Shown: in pieces, positions 35,201-50,200 of the stretch
How positions within the stretch are numbered: position 1 is the first letter of the stretch
Layout: each line of letters opens with the position of its first letter
Assembly: GCF_905220365.1 (NCBI RefSeq)
Contig: NC_061146.1
Span: forward strand, 5,893,538-5,957,537
Length of the DNA stretch: 64,000 nucleotides
Origin: Vanessa cardui
Lineage: Eukaryota; Arthropoda; Insecta; Lepidoptera; Nymphalidae
Direction of reading: 5' to 3'
Position numbers and translations under genes: made by a program
The notes under the pieces: generated by a model
The model's database searches: none
The model's input: the letters and a program-made list of their open reading frames with translations, nothing else
Told to the model about the DNA's origin: nothing

Positions 35201-38200
35201 CACTGTGCAGCCACTTCCTATGGTCAATGAGTCACATAGTGTCAAAGAAAATAGTATTACCAAAACCATTTCCCAGAAATGTGTCACTACCAATATTAAT
35301 AGTCCAAATAGTCTGGATACAATGTCTGACACTGTCTGTAATACTTATAATACATATATGTACTCGGACAAGGTAGGCCAGGGCATGGGATCATTATTAA
35401 GTAAGAATTTGAAGCAAAAAGTAATTAACATTTGTAGCCCAGGGATTCCATACATAGAAATGATAAACAAAATTAAGCAAACTAAATATAAGGAAAACTC
35501 TAATATTATAATTTTCTATGGAGACAGTTTATCAGTTAGGAAAAAAGATGTCTTAAAATCAATAAACATCCTTCTTGACATAAATAAAAATTATAAATGT
35601 AAATATTTACTATGTGCTTTCCCATATTCTAACTTATTAACGGAAGCACAAAATAAATACATCTATAATTTAAATCTATTTTTACATAGCATGACATGCC
35701 GTCATAGTGACGTATTTATTAATTTTGACATAAATAAATTTATATTTAACTTTAAGCTGACAAAGGATACAATGTACCTGCCACTTAAATATAAACGACA
35801 TATAGCTACATTGTTAGCTTACAATATATTTGATCCAATTGTAGACACTACAATTAAAAAAAATATTATACCCTTGATTAGTAGTTGTGCTACTAACAAT
35901 AATAAATTAAAAAACTAAGCAATAAGACAACGGATAAGCACTGTAAATATATTATTAGTATTGTACATCAGAATATACAGAGCTTATCCAGCAAAGATAA
36001 CGAAATTGAATTATTTTTAAAGTACTATAATATTGACATATTTTGTATTAGCGAACATTGGATCTTGTCACATCAGCTACCACCTAGTATTAATAACTAT
36101 AAATTGTCAAGTGCGTTCTTTAGAAAATTAACTAAACACGGAGGATCATTAATATACACAAAACAGAATATACATTGTAAAGAGCGAAAAGACATTGTGG
36201 ATCTTTCAATAGAGCGCACTGTTGAACTGTCATGCGTGGAACTCGAGCATACTATAGCTATGTGCGTATACCGACCTCCACAATCGGATTTTAACCTTTT
36301 TGAATGTGTGATGGAGGACGCCCTTAAGCGAGTCTGTACTGGGCGAAAGAATATAGTTATTTGTGGAGATTTTAACATTGACATTTTAGTGCAATCTTCC
36401 ATAAGTACTAGGTTCATAAATTTATTTCAATCTTATAATCTAAATAACATATTTTGTGAACCTACAAGAATATCAGCGACTTCCGCAACCTGCATAGATA
36501 ACGTGTTTTGTAGTTGTGAGGCCGTTAATAAGAAAATCTTATCAAACCTTACATCAGATCACTTTGGCCAAATGGTGTCAATAGGTATAAAAAAAAATCA
36601 AAAGAAACGAAAAATCACTTGTAGGCCAATTACTGTGAAAGGTTTAATCAACTTCAATAATGCTTTACACTGTAGCCTTCCAAAATTGAATCTCAGCTCA
36701 AATGATCCCAACTCTTTATATAATTCTCTTTTACAACTAATTAATAACGAATTCAATAAAATATTTCAGTTAAAAACCTTTTATCAAAACAATGAAATGC
36801 AGTTCTCAGACTGGGCCACTACCGGTATCTATATAAGTCGAAATAAATTGTATGAGCTATATGAACTTAAGAAATATAATCGTGATTGTAAATTTATCAA
36901 TTTTGTTAAAAAATATTCCAAGTTATTTAAACAAGTTTGTCAAACAGCTCGTTCGTTGCATATTAAAAATAAAATCTTAAAATCTAATAATAAAATGAAA
37001 ACTACTTGGGATATTATAAGTTCGGAAACAGGTAGGTTGAAGTTTGATGCAGGGCAGTTATCCCTTAGTATAAAAGGCAAAATTGTAGGCAAAGATCTAG
37101 ATGTGGCCAATGAATTCGAAGAATATTTCTCTAATATTCCTCTGAATATTACTAAAGGACTTAATGCGTCTCCTAATGACGCTTTAGACCTACTCAAATG
37201 TTATGTTCCCCAGAATGAGTTAGAATTTTCTTTTGAGAATATAACTCCGTACGAAATATTAAAAATATTTAAAACATTAAATCTGAAAAAAACCTGTGAT
37301 CTTTGGGATTTATCAGTCACAATTATTAACAATGTAATTGTTGACTTGGCTCCTTATTTAGCTATAATCTTTAATAAATGCGTACAATCTGGTATTTTTC
37401 CTGATATGTTGAAATTAAGTAAAGTAATCCCATTATTTAAGTCCGGTGATAAAAATGATCCAACAATTACAGACCGATCTCTATTTTGCCAGTATTAAGT
37501 AAAATTTTTGAGAAAGTCATGCTTAATCAATTGCTATTATACTTTAACTCGAATAAGCTATTGCATTCTCAACAGTTTGGTTTTACTAAGGGTCGCTCGA
37601 CTGCTGATGCGGGTGTAGCATTTGTTAAGCACATTTATGATGCATGGGAAAAATCGCAAAACGCTATTGGAGTTTTTTGTGATTTATCAAAAGCTTTCGA
37701 TTGCGTTAGGCATGATATTCTCCTAGAAAAGCTTAAATATTATGGTATCAGGGGCCCTGCATTGAAATTAATTTCCTCCTACCTTAGTGAAAGAGTTTTG
37801 AAGGTTGTGGTTAATGGTGCAAAATCAAATGGCGCTGTGGCGCAAATGGGTGTACCACAGGGTTCAATTTTGGGACCTCTCTTGTTCTTAATATATATAA
37901 ATGATTTACCTTATTTCGTAAAAAATACTTGCGATATTGTACTGTTTGCAGATGATACATCCCTAATTTTTAAACTTGATAGAAAAATAAACAACTATGA
38001 CGTTGTAAGCAGTGCCCTGTCGCGGGTTCTTGGTTGGTTTGACATAAATAATTTAGTACTAAATGCTAAAAAGACTAAATGTGTTTTGTTTTCCTTGCCA
38101 AATGTCAAATCAAATCCTTCTGCAATAACTTTGAAAAATGAAAGGCTTGAGTTTGTTGAGTCGACGGTCTTTTTAGGGATAACCCTTGACTCCAAACTGC

Positions 38201-41200
38201 AGTGGGGCACCCATTTGTATGCCCTGGCAAGAAAACTAAGTAGTGCCATTTATGCAATAAAAATAATTAGAAAACTTACGGACATAAGTACTGCTAGACT
38301 AGTTTATTTTAGTAATTTTCACAGTATTATGTCATATGGAATGTTGTTATGGGGTAATGCAGCAGAGATTGAAGTTGTTTTTATTCTACAGAAAAGAGCT
38401 ATCCGATCTATTTACAATATTAGCTCCAGGACATCATTACGCGAAAAATTTAAAGAAATAGGTGTATTAACGGCTGTTTCACAATATATTTATGATAATA
38501 TAATCTTTATACAAAAGAATATTAAAAATTATTCTATCAATGCTGATGTACATACTATTAATACAAGAAATAAGAATAAACTTGTAACCCCCAGTTTCCG
38601 TTTGCATACGGTAAATAGAACGTTTTTGGGCAATGGTATACGCATATATAATAAGATACCGGAAAATATAATCAATTTACCATTTTCAAAATTTAAAAAT
38701 ATTATTAAGACTAAATTAATAAATAAATCATACTATTCATTAAAAGAGTACTTTTTAGAAAGAAACGCCTGGAGTTAGGCTCGGGTTCCATCATAGGACG
38801 CTAATTACTGTCAATAACAGCATTGTAAATGTGTTTATTTGAAAAGAGCAACTATGCGAGTTTCTTGCCGTTTCTTCTCGCTAGAAGCTGCTTTCCGAAA
38901 CGGTGGTAGTATTTGATTATTGACGATTCAAAAACGCTTCATTATGAAGTTTACTTGAATAAAATTGATTTGATTTGATTTGATTTGAACAGTGTTGTGG
39001 AATATGTTCCAAAACCCTCTCCTCAATGGAAGAGGAGGCTTTATCCCAGCAGTGGGAAATTTACAGGCTGTTACTTTACTTTTACTTTACTGTCGGAGGA
39101 ACAGGATGCCGATCAGTTTGGATCGGGGATTGACCCGACATTGGGAAGGCTATGTGGGCGTGCACGATACTATGGTGTCCTTGGGAATAGAATTGGATTC
39201 CAGAATTCAGTGGAGTCCCTTCAGCTTCGCAGCATACGCGGTTAGAAAAGTTAGACGACTAACTGATATTGATACCGCCCGTTTAGTTTATTTTGGTTAT
39301 TTTCACAGGATTATGTCATATGGCATATTACTTTGGGGTAAGAGAGCAATCCAGTCTATTTATAATCTTGAAGCTGGAGACTCTCTTCGGGATGTTTTTA
39401 ACAGAGTAGGAATACTCACTCTTGTGTCGCAATATATTTACAACAATATTATGTGTATTCACAGTAACATTGATCACTTTGATAAAATCAGTGATAATCA
39501 TTGTATATACACTAGAAATAAGGATAAGCTCATAACGCCAAGTTTCCGACTCCGCAAAGTCAATAAATCTTCCTTGGGGCAAGGTGTCCATTTTTAAAAT
39601 AAAATTCCGCAGACATTTTTTACTTTACCGTTTCGTAAATTCAAATAGTTTATAAAAAATACATTGCTAAAAAAGGAATATTATTCGATACAAGATTTTG
39701 TAAACGATAAAAAAGTTTGGAATTAATACCTGTTGACTTTCAGGGAGGATACATTACATACATATATAATTGTATTCAACTAAAATGATTGTATTTTTTA
39801 AATGTTGAAAAGAGCAACTACTGAGTTTCTTGCCGGTTCTTCTCGGTAGAATCTACTTTCCGAACCGGTGGTAACTTCACTTAATTGTTAAATGACGATT
39901 CAAAAGTGCATGTAAAAGCCCACATGAATAAAGTTTATTCGGATTTTGATTACACAAAACCCTTATAAATAAAATCGCTTACTCCAATCTTTAAAATCAT
40001 TTACTATTTAATTAATTTAGTCATTATATTATGTAACAATTATATTTAAACGATCATTGGATTCAAATTCCTAGGATGAACTTCCTCTACATACATATTT
40101 TAGGTGATGAATTAAAACAGAAAAATTTTTTTAAATGACCCAAAAAACCAATTTTTGTACATCTCATATCATATACTACGAATTTTATATAGCATTTTCC
40201 CTATTCTACCCCTGTAGAAGACGAATTTTGATAATTCCTTCATTTGTGCAATCAGCAATGAAGCTCGTTCAAAGAATTCCTCATCCGGTTAGACCCGCTT
40301 TAATCTAAAACGTTATCAAGTGGATTCATAAAATACGTTTGGAACTCAAATTAATTTAAGTTCTGAGTTTCTTTCCTGTTATTCACGACAATCAACAAAC
40401 GGTTCTGAACACTGAAGCTTTTGACATATTTGCCATTTTATGATATCTTGATTTTTTTATGGTATAGGTTGGCGGACGAGCATATGGGCCACCTGATAGT
40501 AAGTGGTCATCATCACGCATAGACAATGACGCTGGTCACCACAATGACGCTGTAAGAAATATTAACTATTCCTTACATCGTCAATGTGCCACCAATATTG
40601 GGAACTAAGATGTTATATCCCTTGTGCCTGTAGTTGCACTGGCTCACTCACGTATTATAGTTATACCATGAGACACGGCAACGCTATAGCCTTACATGTA
40701 ATAAATAAATTACCTTAGAGTGACGTAATAACATCCATGTGTTATGGAAATGAAGGCTTTTCCCGTTATTGGTATGATTATAAACTAGATGATATTTCTG
40801 TCAGTTACTAGATTTTTTTTCTAACCCGCTATGTAGTGACGAGTATACTGATTATGGACGTAATGTGTTTAGATATAATTATAAGCTTTTTTTAAATTTA
40901 TGTAAGATAATAACAAATTCGGGCAAAATTTGCCGCCCCTCTAAATCTGCCGCCCTAGGCTCCAGCCTACTTAGCCTATTGGTAAATCTGCCACTGCAAA
41001 TTAGTATTCGAGAAGATTTTTTATTATTTTATTATTGTTTTACACTGCTATTATAAAACATTATTAAAAGTAAAAAAAAACATAATTTGACATTTTATTT
41101 TGAATATAGAATGTATCACGACACAAATTAGATGTAGCATCGAAAAATTCACTAAAATCTGCTGATTTAGAAATAGAGCCATACGACGCTATTTTCAACC

Positions 41201-41236
41201 GACTTCCAAAAGGAGGAGGTTATCAATTCGTCTGTA

Positions 41237-41267
<31 letters not shown>

Positions 41268-44200
41268 GTTACCTCATAACTTTTTACTGGGTGGACCGAT
41301 TTTGATAATTTTTTTTTGTTTGAAAGGTAGTGCTTCCCGTGGGGTCCCATTTTTTTTATTTTTTTTTCCGATGATGGTATCCATGTGAAAACGACATAAG
41401 TCTTAAATTTGCCTTATGTATATGCGCGACAAATAGGTGAATAACTGAAAATCACGTTAACCAATTTTGATCATTCTTTTTTTATTATAAAATATATACT
41501 TCTAGGGTAATTTGGTGAAAGTTTGGTAAGGTTCTGAGCACAGGATCCATGACAAAGTAACGGAACGGAAGGGAACGGAACAATTCTGAGGAGCACGTTA
41601 GCGATACTCGGTCGAATCTTTTATTTATAGGTTATTTGGATATTTGAGTCACCTTCCGTAATGTGGTTATGTTTATGTAATTATCATAGTCGAATATTAT
41701 TATCAACTAGCTACCCACCCCGGCTTCGCACGGGTGCAATACTGATACTAAATATACTACAGAATTTGTTTATATACGACATCACATCGCAAACTTCTAA
41801 AATTATCAGTGTTTCTTTACTATATTGTTCATGTATTATATACACAAACCTTCCCATTGAATCACACTATCTTTTAAAAAAAACCGCATCAAAATCCGTT
41901 GCGTAGATTTAAAGATATAGGGACAGAGAAAGCGACTTTGTTTTATACTATGTAGTGATGGAACTCCTATACGGCTCGCAGTTAGGGTGCGATATGGGGC
42001 AGAATTTCTTACTATCTTTAATCAAATTTTGTGTATATGATGTGATGTCATATGATGTACGAAATATAGTTGGTCTTTTTCAAAGTTTTTTTGCTGAGTT
42101 CGATTACAGCTCTTTCGAGGGATCCTTGTAGTTTACGCCGCGTGACGTATTAAATCCGCATTTTCGAAAGTCTATTTTTGCTTTATTCGCAAGTTTCCTT
42201 TGAAATTGTCCTCGAAGTAGTTTCTGACTCATATAAACGGAACGCTTAATCTATCCATATTAAAAAAAAATAGTTAGTCAACATCAGCTTCACTTAAAAT
42301 CAAAAAATAAATAAAATTTTAACAAAAAGAAAAACCGACTTCAAACAAAACACTATTTTAAAACAAATGAATATGCACGAAAAAGTAATAAAAATAATTG
42401 CGTATTCAACATATTTTTAGAGTCTTCCTAAGTTAAATGAAATGAAAAATATTAGACTACTTAAAAGTCGATTAACGATTATATCATGTAGTTATAATTA
42501 TTGTTATATTTGGAGTCGGTGTCAGCCAATAAAACCCTACAGTATATCTATCAAAAAAACAATACGAGAATACTTTAACAAATATGTTTTTTACAAATTA
42601 CCTTTTACACAATAATATACAGGATCAATCAAGGGGCTCGTATCGCTTCTTTCTTTTGATTGTTGGGGCAAGGGCACCGTGGCTGACACCGGCTCCAAAT
42701 ATACCAATAACTATAACTACATGATATAATCGTTAATCGACTTTTAAGTAGTCTAATATTTTTCATTTCATTTAACTTAGGAAGACTCTAAAAATATGTT
42801 GAATACGCAATTATTTTTATTACTTTTTCGTGCATATTCATTTGTTTTAAAATAGTGTTTTGTTTGAAGTCGGTTTTTCTTTTTGTTAAAATTTTATTTA
42901 TTCGCTATAGATTCTCGCGGCAATTCAACCCGAGAAAGCAAGTGCATGTAAATTGACGAATACATTAAGTCATATGATATTACAAGTTATATTACGTTTG
43001 TGTAAAGATCACATTCACATAAGAAATATATATTGATAATTTGGGATGGCGTACTTAATTCGGATATGATCGGTTTTACGAATTTTGCCGATGGTACATC
43101 AAAGTTGTATCGTACTATACGTATATGCTAACACTGGAATAAACGGGGTGATCTTATTTAAAAAACAAAAGAGAAATATTTTGAAACACGAAACCTATTT
43201 TATAATAAATGTAATAAAAGAGATTACTGTTGCAAATGAGATTATCAAACGAAAATCTATATCTAGTAATATTTTAATCAATTAACGTTATCGAGTGTTG
43301 ATTGAAATACTATTTTTTGAATTTGGAACAGTTCTGTTCAAAGATAACGATCATCTATCATCATCTGATGACTTGACCTTATCGCTGTGACCATTTTGAC
43401 GGTTCTTACGTCATAGGTAGAGAAACGATTCCCAACTAAGGCTAAATTTGTTATGTCCATTATACATATGTACAGTCGGTGTAAAAAAAGGTTCGTCACC
43501 TTAAGATCTATTTTCGTGTGCTCAGTGTGAGCGATAATCTGCTTTACTGATCGAGAATGGTATATTTCGTCGCAATGATTTGTTGTTTAGATTCAAAAGG
43601 TACTAAGAGCTTAAGGCTTGATAAAGGAATTAATTTGAAAACTGACGAAGGTTTTTTTACTCTGACTGTACATATATACTACTTATACATTTTACAAATA
43701 CATTCATAGTATATATGTGTATATATTTATGTATATTTAAGCATGAATGTACATAAAACGTATCGCATCTAATAATATTAAATAAATAATATTAGTAAAG
43801 ATCATGAAATCTTCGACCAACGAATGAAAATGCGTTAAATTTAGACAAAAATATATACACACACAAGTATCACTCTAATAAATAAAACACATCAAAATCC
43901 GTTGTGTAATTTTAAAGATCTAAGCATACATAGGGACAGACAGCGGTAAGCGATTTTGTTTTATACTGTGTAATAAAGTATTTACTATTACTGGTATACA
44001 GTCAGACGATCAGACGACCTCCGGGGTCGAGTGGTATATACACCGGTTTTCACGGGTACGTCATACCGAGTTCCTGGGTTCGATTCGATTCAATGTAGAT
44101 TATCATTAGTTTTCTATGTTGTCTTGGGCCTGGGTGTTTGTGGTACCGTCGTTACTTCTGATTTCCATAACACAAGTGCTTTAGCTACTTACATTGGGAT

Positions 44201-47200
44201 CAGAGTAATGTATGTGATGTTGTCTCATATTTATTTATATTTACAGTATCGCTATATCTATTGTTGCTCTATACGTCATAGGGTAGCCGATTTCAGTAGT
44301 CCACCCTTGAATGAAAAAAAGGTACCATCACTTTTTATACATTGTTCGAATATTTATCGCTTCAAATTTCGAATTCGACACAAGTCAATACTAGTTTTAT
44401 CAGCTTGTATTGTTTGAGAAACAAGGTGCTCGAATCTGGCGGAAATTCGATCGATACGGCCTCACCTCAATGCACTGTAAAAAATCTAAATATAATAAAA
44501 ATGCATGAAATAACTTGAAAATTTGGTGATAGTGGGTTCTGGCTTTAGGTTTGTTATCGACAGATAACGATTACTATAAATTTGTTTGAGTTTTAACGAT
44601 CTTTACATTTGTAAGAAAGGCTGCAAAGATGCTAACCCTTGTAGCTCTTGTGTCCTGTATTTTCCTGGTGTCAGCCGGGACAGTGCCTGAGTTTAAGGAG
44701 TTTAAAGCGGGGAAATTACGAACTGGTAAGCCATTAATTAATTATTAAGAGCCGAGATGGCCCAGTGCTTAGAACGGGTGCATCTTAACCGATGATTACA
44801 GGTTCAAACCCAGGCAAGCACCATTGAATATTCATGTGCTTAATTTGTTATTATAATTCATCTCGTGCTCGGTGGTGAAGGAAAACATCTTGAGGAAACC
44901 TGCATGTGTCTAATTTCATCGAAATTAAGCCACATGTGTATTCCACCAAACCGCATTGGAACAGCGTGGTGGAATATGTTCCAAATCTTCTCAAAAGGAG
45001 AAGAGGCTTTAGTCCAGCAGCAATATGAAACAACAATGTGATACAATCAATGACAAACCATATCGGAGGCTAGGGTTACTCTCTAACAAAAGCTTAGAAC
45101 GTTGCTTGAAGTTCAAAGATTCATATTTGGAAGAACTTCATCGGAAAAGGTTTTTTATTTGCAATGATTTTCAGACTACCGACCACGAGGTTAGTGCGAC
45201 CTTCATAATCCACGTGTACTATATACGCTGGCTCGGTGAAATAGCACTAAATGTACCAATAATTCAAAGCAATCTTTCAAATAAATCATGAAATCCATAA
45301 CCATTTCGAAGATTGGCATTAATGACCAATTTTGATGCGTTTGTCTTTCATAAACACTTTGTACAGTTTCAATTATATTCAATTACAGCTAATATTAATT
45401 GGGTTATTAGGAGATTTGATTTACAGTTATTTAACAAATGAACGTAATTTTAACTAACAAACGCAATTTCAAATTCGTTATATATTTTGAAGCATTTTGA
45501 AGTTTTACAGAAACTACTTTTGTGTCAAAATATTGCAATGAATTAATTAGAAGGCGATTACAATATATTTTGAGTTCATTAGATCAGCAGTTCTGGAAGA
45601 ACTTAGCAAGAGATGAATTATACGAAGCTCTGAGAGTGAGACAGAACTATGGGAGGGCGAAGAACGTGATCCTGTTCATCGGAGACGGTATGGGACCCAA
45701 CACAGTCACGGCAGCCAGGATATACAAAGGAGGCGAGGGTAATCGCTTGGCATTCGAGAGATTCCCTCACATGGGGCTGCTAAAAGTAAGACAAATCATC
45801 ATTACATAGTATATAACAAAGTCGCTTACCGCTGTCTGTCCCTATGTTTGCTCAGATCTTCAAAATTACCCAACGGATTTCGATGAGGTTTTTTTAATAG
45901 ATATAGTGATCTGATAGGAAGGTTTTTGTGTATAATACCAACATAGACAATAAAGTAAAACCCTGATAATGTTAAGAGTTTCTAATGCGATGTCGTAAAT
46001 AAAAAAAATCTGTAGACCATTTAGTATCAGTATTTAAGTCGTGCGAAACGTGAGCTGGTCGCGAGTTACAAGTAAGTAAAATAAAAGACTACGAACGTAC
46101 TCCAATGTGTAATATGTAGACATAATATATGTAGGTTACCTCACGGTGATTTTTTCACTGTCGATGATGAGATGATAATGGTATTATGATCATGAATTTA
46201 AATAAATATTCAGTGGTGTTTGTTAGGGTTTGAATCAAAGGCCATCATAGCTGACCATAATGTTTACTGAATGCTTTGCTGTTAGTTTAAGAAAAGAAAG
46301 TTGATGAAGATGAAATAAATTTAAAGAATGATTTTTTCCCTTTTTCTTTTCAAAATTTATGGCGATACCTCTGAATATGATTCTGTTTTTTATCAAAGGC
46401 ATGATTCGAAACAATTCTCTATGAATAGAGATTTTGTGACTGATTTTGTAGATTAATATTGACTTGAATTGAATTCTTCAAAACTTCTTCATCTTCTCCA
46501 ACTTCTTAATTAACTTCTCCAAAACTTCTTTCCTTTAAGACATATTCAGCCGATCAGACAGTATCCGATTCGTCGAGCACCGCCACGGCTCTCTTATGTG
46601 GTGTCAAGGTAAACCGTGGAACATTTGGCGTCGACGCTTCGGTCGGATTCTGGGATTGCCCAGGCTCTTTAAGACCTGAAGCTAGATTAGAATCACTAGC
46701 CGCTATTGCTCTTAAGGCAGGAAAGAGTGCAGGTACGTGGTAGTCAGTTGAAATTAGTTTCTCAACATATGAACAAACCTGTCTGGATAGGTATCATCCA
46801 TTTATCCAAAATTCTACCACCAAGTACAAATATTTGGAATAAGTTGGAAGGTGTTGGAAGTTGGAAGTGAGTGAGCCAATTTAACTACAAGTACGAGTGA
46901 TATATATATCTTTGTTCCCATGTTTAGTTTTTTTATTTGTCGTCAATATCTGTTTTTTTTATGTGGTTGGCGGACGAGCACATGGGCCACCTGACGGTAA
47001 GTGGTCACCATCACCCATAGACAATGACGCTGCAAGAAATATTAACTATTCCTTACATCGTCAATGTGCCACCAACCTTGGGAACTAAGATGTTATATCC
47101 CTTGTGCCTGTAGATACACTGGCTCACTCACCCTTCAAACCGGAACACATCAATACTGAGTACTGTTATTTGGCGGTAGAATAACTGATGAGTGGGTGGT

Positions 47201-50200
47201 ACCTACCCAGACGGGCTTGCACAAAGCCCTACCACCAAGATGGTGGCTGTTGGTGGTGATTTCTTATCATCAGGTAGCCATTTGCCAGTTTGATTTTACA
47301 TTTTAAGTAATTAAATCGATTTGATACATTAGCTTCATATATCAACAGTTACGACGGTAATATTCTGAGAATTTCACTTCAAATTATATTAGTAAGTAAA
47401 TTATTAGTAAATGCTTGTTTTATATATTTTATAGAATTAAAAATATTATTATTCTATAACACAGGTGTAGTGACGAACATGCGCATCACACATTCAACTC
47501 CTGGGCCCCTCTATGCTCACAGCGCCCAACGCAATTGGGAGTGTGACGCCAAAATGCCAGAATCTGTGCGAGCTTGCAAGGACACCGCTAGACAACTCAT
47601 TGAAGACTTCCCTGGTAGAGATTTTAATGTGAGTAACACTTTTTTATTAATTAACGACCCCCTTTGCCGAGTAGTGCGTACACCGGTTTTCATGGGTACG
47701 CCGGCCGAGTCGATGGAGAAAAAGTTCACTAATCTAATATCTTGTATTGGATATGGGTGTTTGTGGTGCCGTCGTTACTTCTGATTTTCCATAACATAAG
47801 TGCTTAAGCTACTTACATTGGGATCAGAATAATGTATGTGATGTTGTCTCATATTTATTATTATTATTTATATTGGGATCAGAGTAATGTATGTTGTCCA
47901 ATATTTGCAAAATAATGATGATGGGAAAAACAAAGAATTTTTGAATATGGAACGGGGAATATATTACGAAAAGTATAGATAGAATAATCTAGTCTAGCGC
48001 AATTACAACATACACCTTATCAGGTTGTCCCTTAAAATTTCCGCAAAGTGCGTTCAGAACGATATTTAAACACTCATACACACCATCCAATTCTATACTA
48101 GTAATATTATAAATGCGAAAGTTTCTGAGGATGGATGTATGTGTGTTTGTTACTCTTTCACGAAAAAACTACTGAATGGATTTGGATGAAATTTTACATC
48201 AATATAGGTTATACATCAGAATAACACATAGGCTACTGTTTATAATGATTTTGTGGAAGTCGGGTTGGGTCGCTATTAGGAAACATAAATGTTTGATGAT
48301 CGCAACGTTTAAAAAGAATTTAAATGAAAAATCAATGATATACCGTATTTGTTTCAGTTTTATTTATTTCACGCGAGCGAAGTCGTGTTCTCATCTAGTG
48401 CAAAATAATTTCGCGATCTGTTAAAAGTAAATCTGCGGGACGTATTTTATCGACGTTAAAAATACGGCAGAGTTTTGCACGTATTATTTTGCTATCCGCC
48501 AATGTTTGCTTTTCATCTGCTGTATACATAAGTCTAATGCTGATGCATATTTGTTCTTCTCTAGCTGTTTACTTTATTTGTGAAACGGGTTTACCGAATA
48601 TCATGAGTGAATAATCATATCTAAACAAATTATTTTAGTTAAATTGTTTACAAATATTATCTGAAATAATACCTCAAGCTTTGTTAATTGAGTCTTGTTC
48701 AGGAAACGGATTTTTAATATTTAAGTTGTATATTTGACAGGTCATATTGGGCGGCGGTCGTCAAGCCTTCCTCACCGATGTCACCGAGACTCCAGACGAT
48801 CCTATCGATTCTTGGGGTTGCGTCAGAGAAGATGGAAGAAATCTCATCGAAGACTACAAGCTGGACAAACAGCGGAGAGGACTTAGAGCGGCTGTCGTGA
48901 ATAACAATTTAGAACTGAACAGTTTGAACCTTAACAATACTGATTATCTTCTAGGTAAGTACAATAATTAAACCATATTCTTGTTTTATTGAATAAATTA
49001 TACACGCGATTAACAACTTTAAACCATACGCTCTAGAGAACGTTTTAGAATGACACGTAAGATGAAACATCGGAACGTACTGTACAGTTGGGGTAAGAAA
49101 AGGTTCGTCACCTTAAGATCTATTGTCGTGTGCTCAGTATGGGCGATAATCTGCTTTACCGATTGAGAATGACATATTGCGTCGCAATGTCATTATAAGT
49201 CACGCCTAGCAAAGAGTACTATGTAAGTTTAATTTTATATGCAGTTGTTTAGTGTTTTAGTTTCAAGGTACTAAGAGCTTACGACTTGATAAGGGAATGA
49301 ATTTGAAAACTGACGAAGGTTTTCTTACTCTGACTGCAATTTCTTTTAATGAATTTTATTTTGGTTACATCCTAAATGTTTAAAAAGTCCATAGAAAAGT
49401 AAATATTTATAATTTTTGCTTTGATGAAATTCGTCTAATAATATTGTGGTTAGAACACGTGCATCTTAATCGATGATTTCAGGTAAAAACGCAGGCAAGC
49501 ACCACCATATATATGTGCTTCATTTATTTTGACGTGACAACGTCTTATAAATTGGTTTGCCGGGTGACACTTCAAGAAACTGCGTTACGCTCCGCTCACG
49601 TTTTGCGCTCACAATGAGAGCGAGTGAGAGGCACGCGTCCCTTCCACTCGGGCATGGTTAGCCCGCCTAAGAGCGAGAGAGACAGACATAAAAAGTCGTT
49701 GTTTTTGAATTTAATTTAATAAATGTTGTTAATTGTTACTATTATTTCATCCTCCTTCCTACTATACGAATGAATATTCACATTAAAATTATTTTACCAC
49801 TCAAAGTCGTTGTCACGTAAAACTTTCGCCCGTATACCGACTTTACAGGCAACAGGTAATTTTTTATAATACATCTCGTGCTGGGCGGTGAAGTAAAACA
49901 TCGTGAGGAAACCTGCATGTGTCTAATTTCATCGTAATGTGCATTCCACCAACCCGCATTGGAACAATGATATGGAAAATGTTCCAAACCTTTTCCTTAA
50001 TGGGAGAGGAGGCCTTAGCCCAGCAGTGGAAAATTTATGGACTGTTACTTTAATATTCTTTTTTACAGGACTTTTTGCAAATACTCATTTGAAATACGAG
50101 CACGAACGTGACGCCGGTCCCAATGGGACTCCTTCTCTGTCACAATTGGTAGAAGCTGCTGTCACTGTGTTGAGGAGAAATGAGAAAGGCTTCTTTTTGA

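Larger units (their letters stand above)
33990..38987 (+). mobile_element. Near-intact non-LTR retrotransposon (CR1/Jockey superfamily)
   Basis: About 5 kb: 5' UTR, ORF1 (34320-35918), ORF2 (open from 35906, broken near 37465, to 38778), and a 3' UTR with GAGTTTCTTGCCGTTTCTTC ending in (TTTGA)n at about 38964-38987. The low-complexity tail instead of poly-A, and the endonuclease plus reverse transcriptase order, fit CR1/L2 or Jockey relatives. It sits antisense in the giant RNF123 intron. The 5' edge is not defined. Shorter related tails are at 6835, 9366, 39099, 62030 and 62605. Confidence 0.85.
41108..43122. mobile_element. MITE-D split by repeat I
   Basis: Left end GTATCACGACACAAATTAGA to GACGCTATT (41195), right end CGCTATAGATTC (42902) to TCGTACTATAC (43122). 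Repeat I fills the gap, so it is younger. Confidence 0.72.

Noticed and set aside
37486..38778. ORF2 second half as an independent gene
   Set aside because: It continues the reverse transcriptase directly after a one-base loss; its apparent start codon lies inside the domain.
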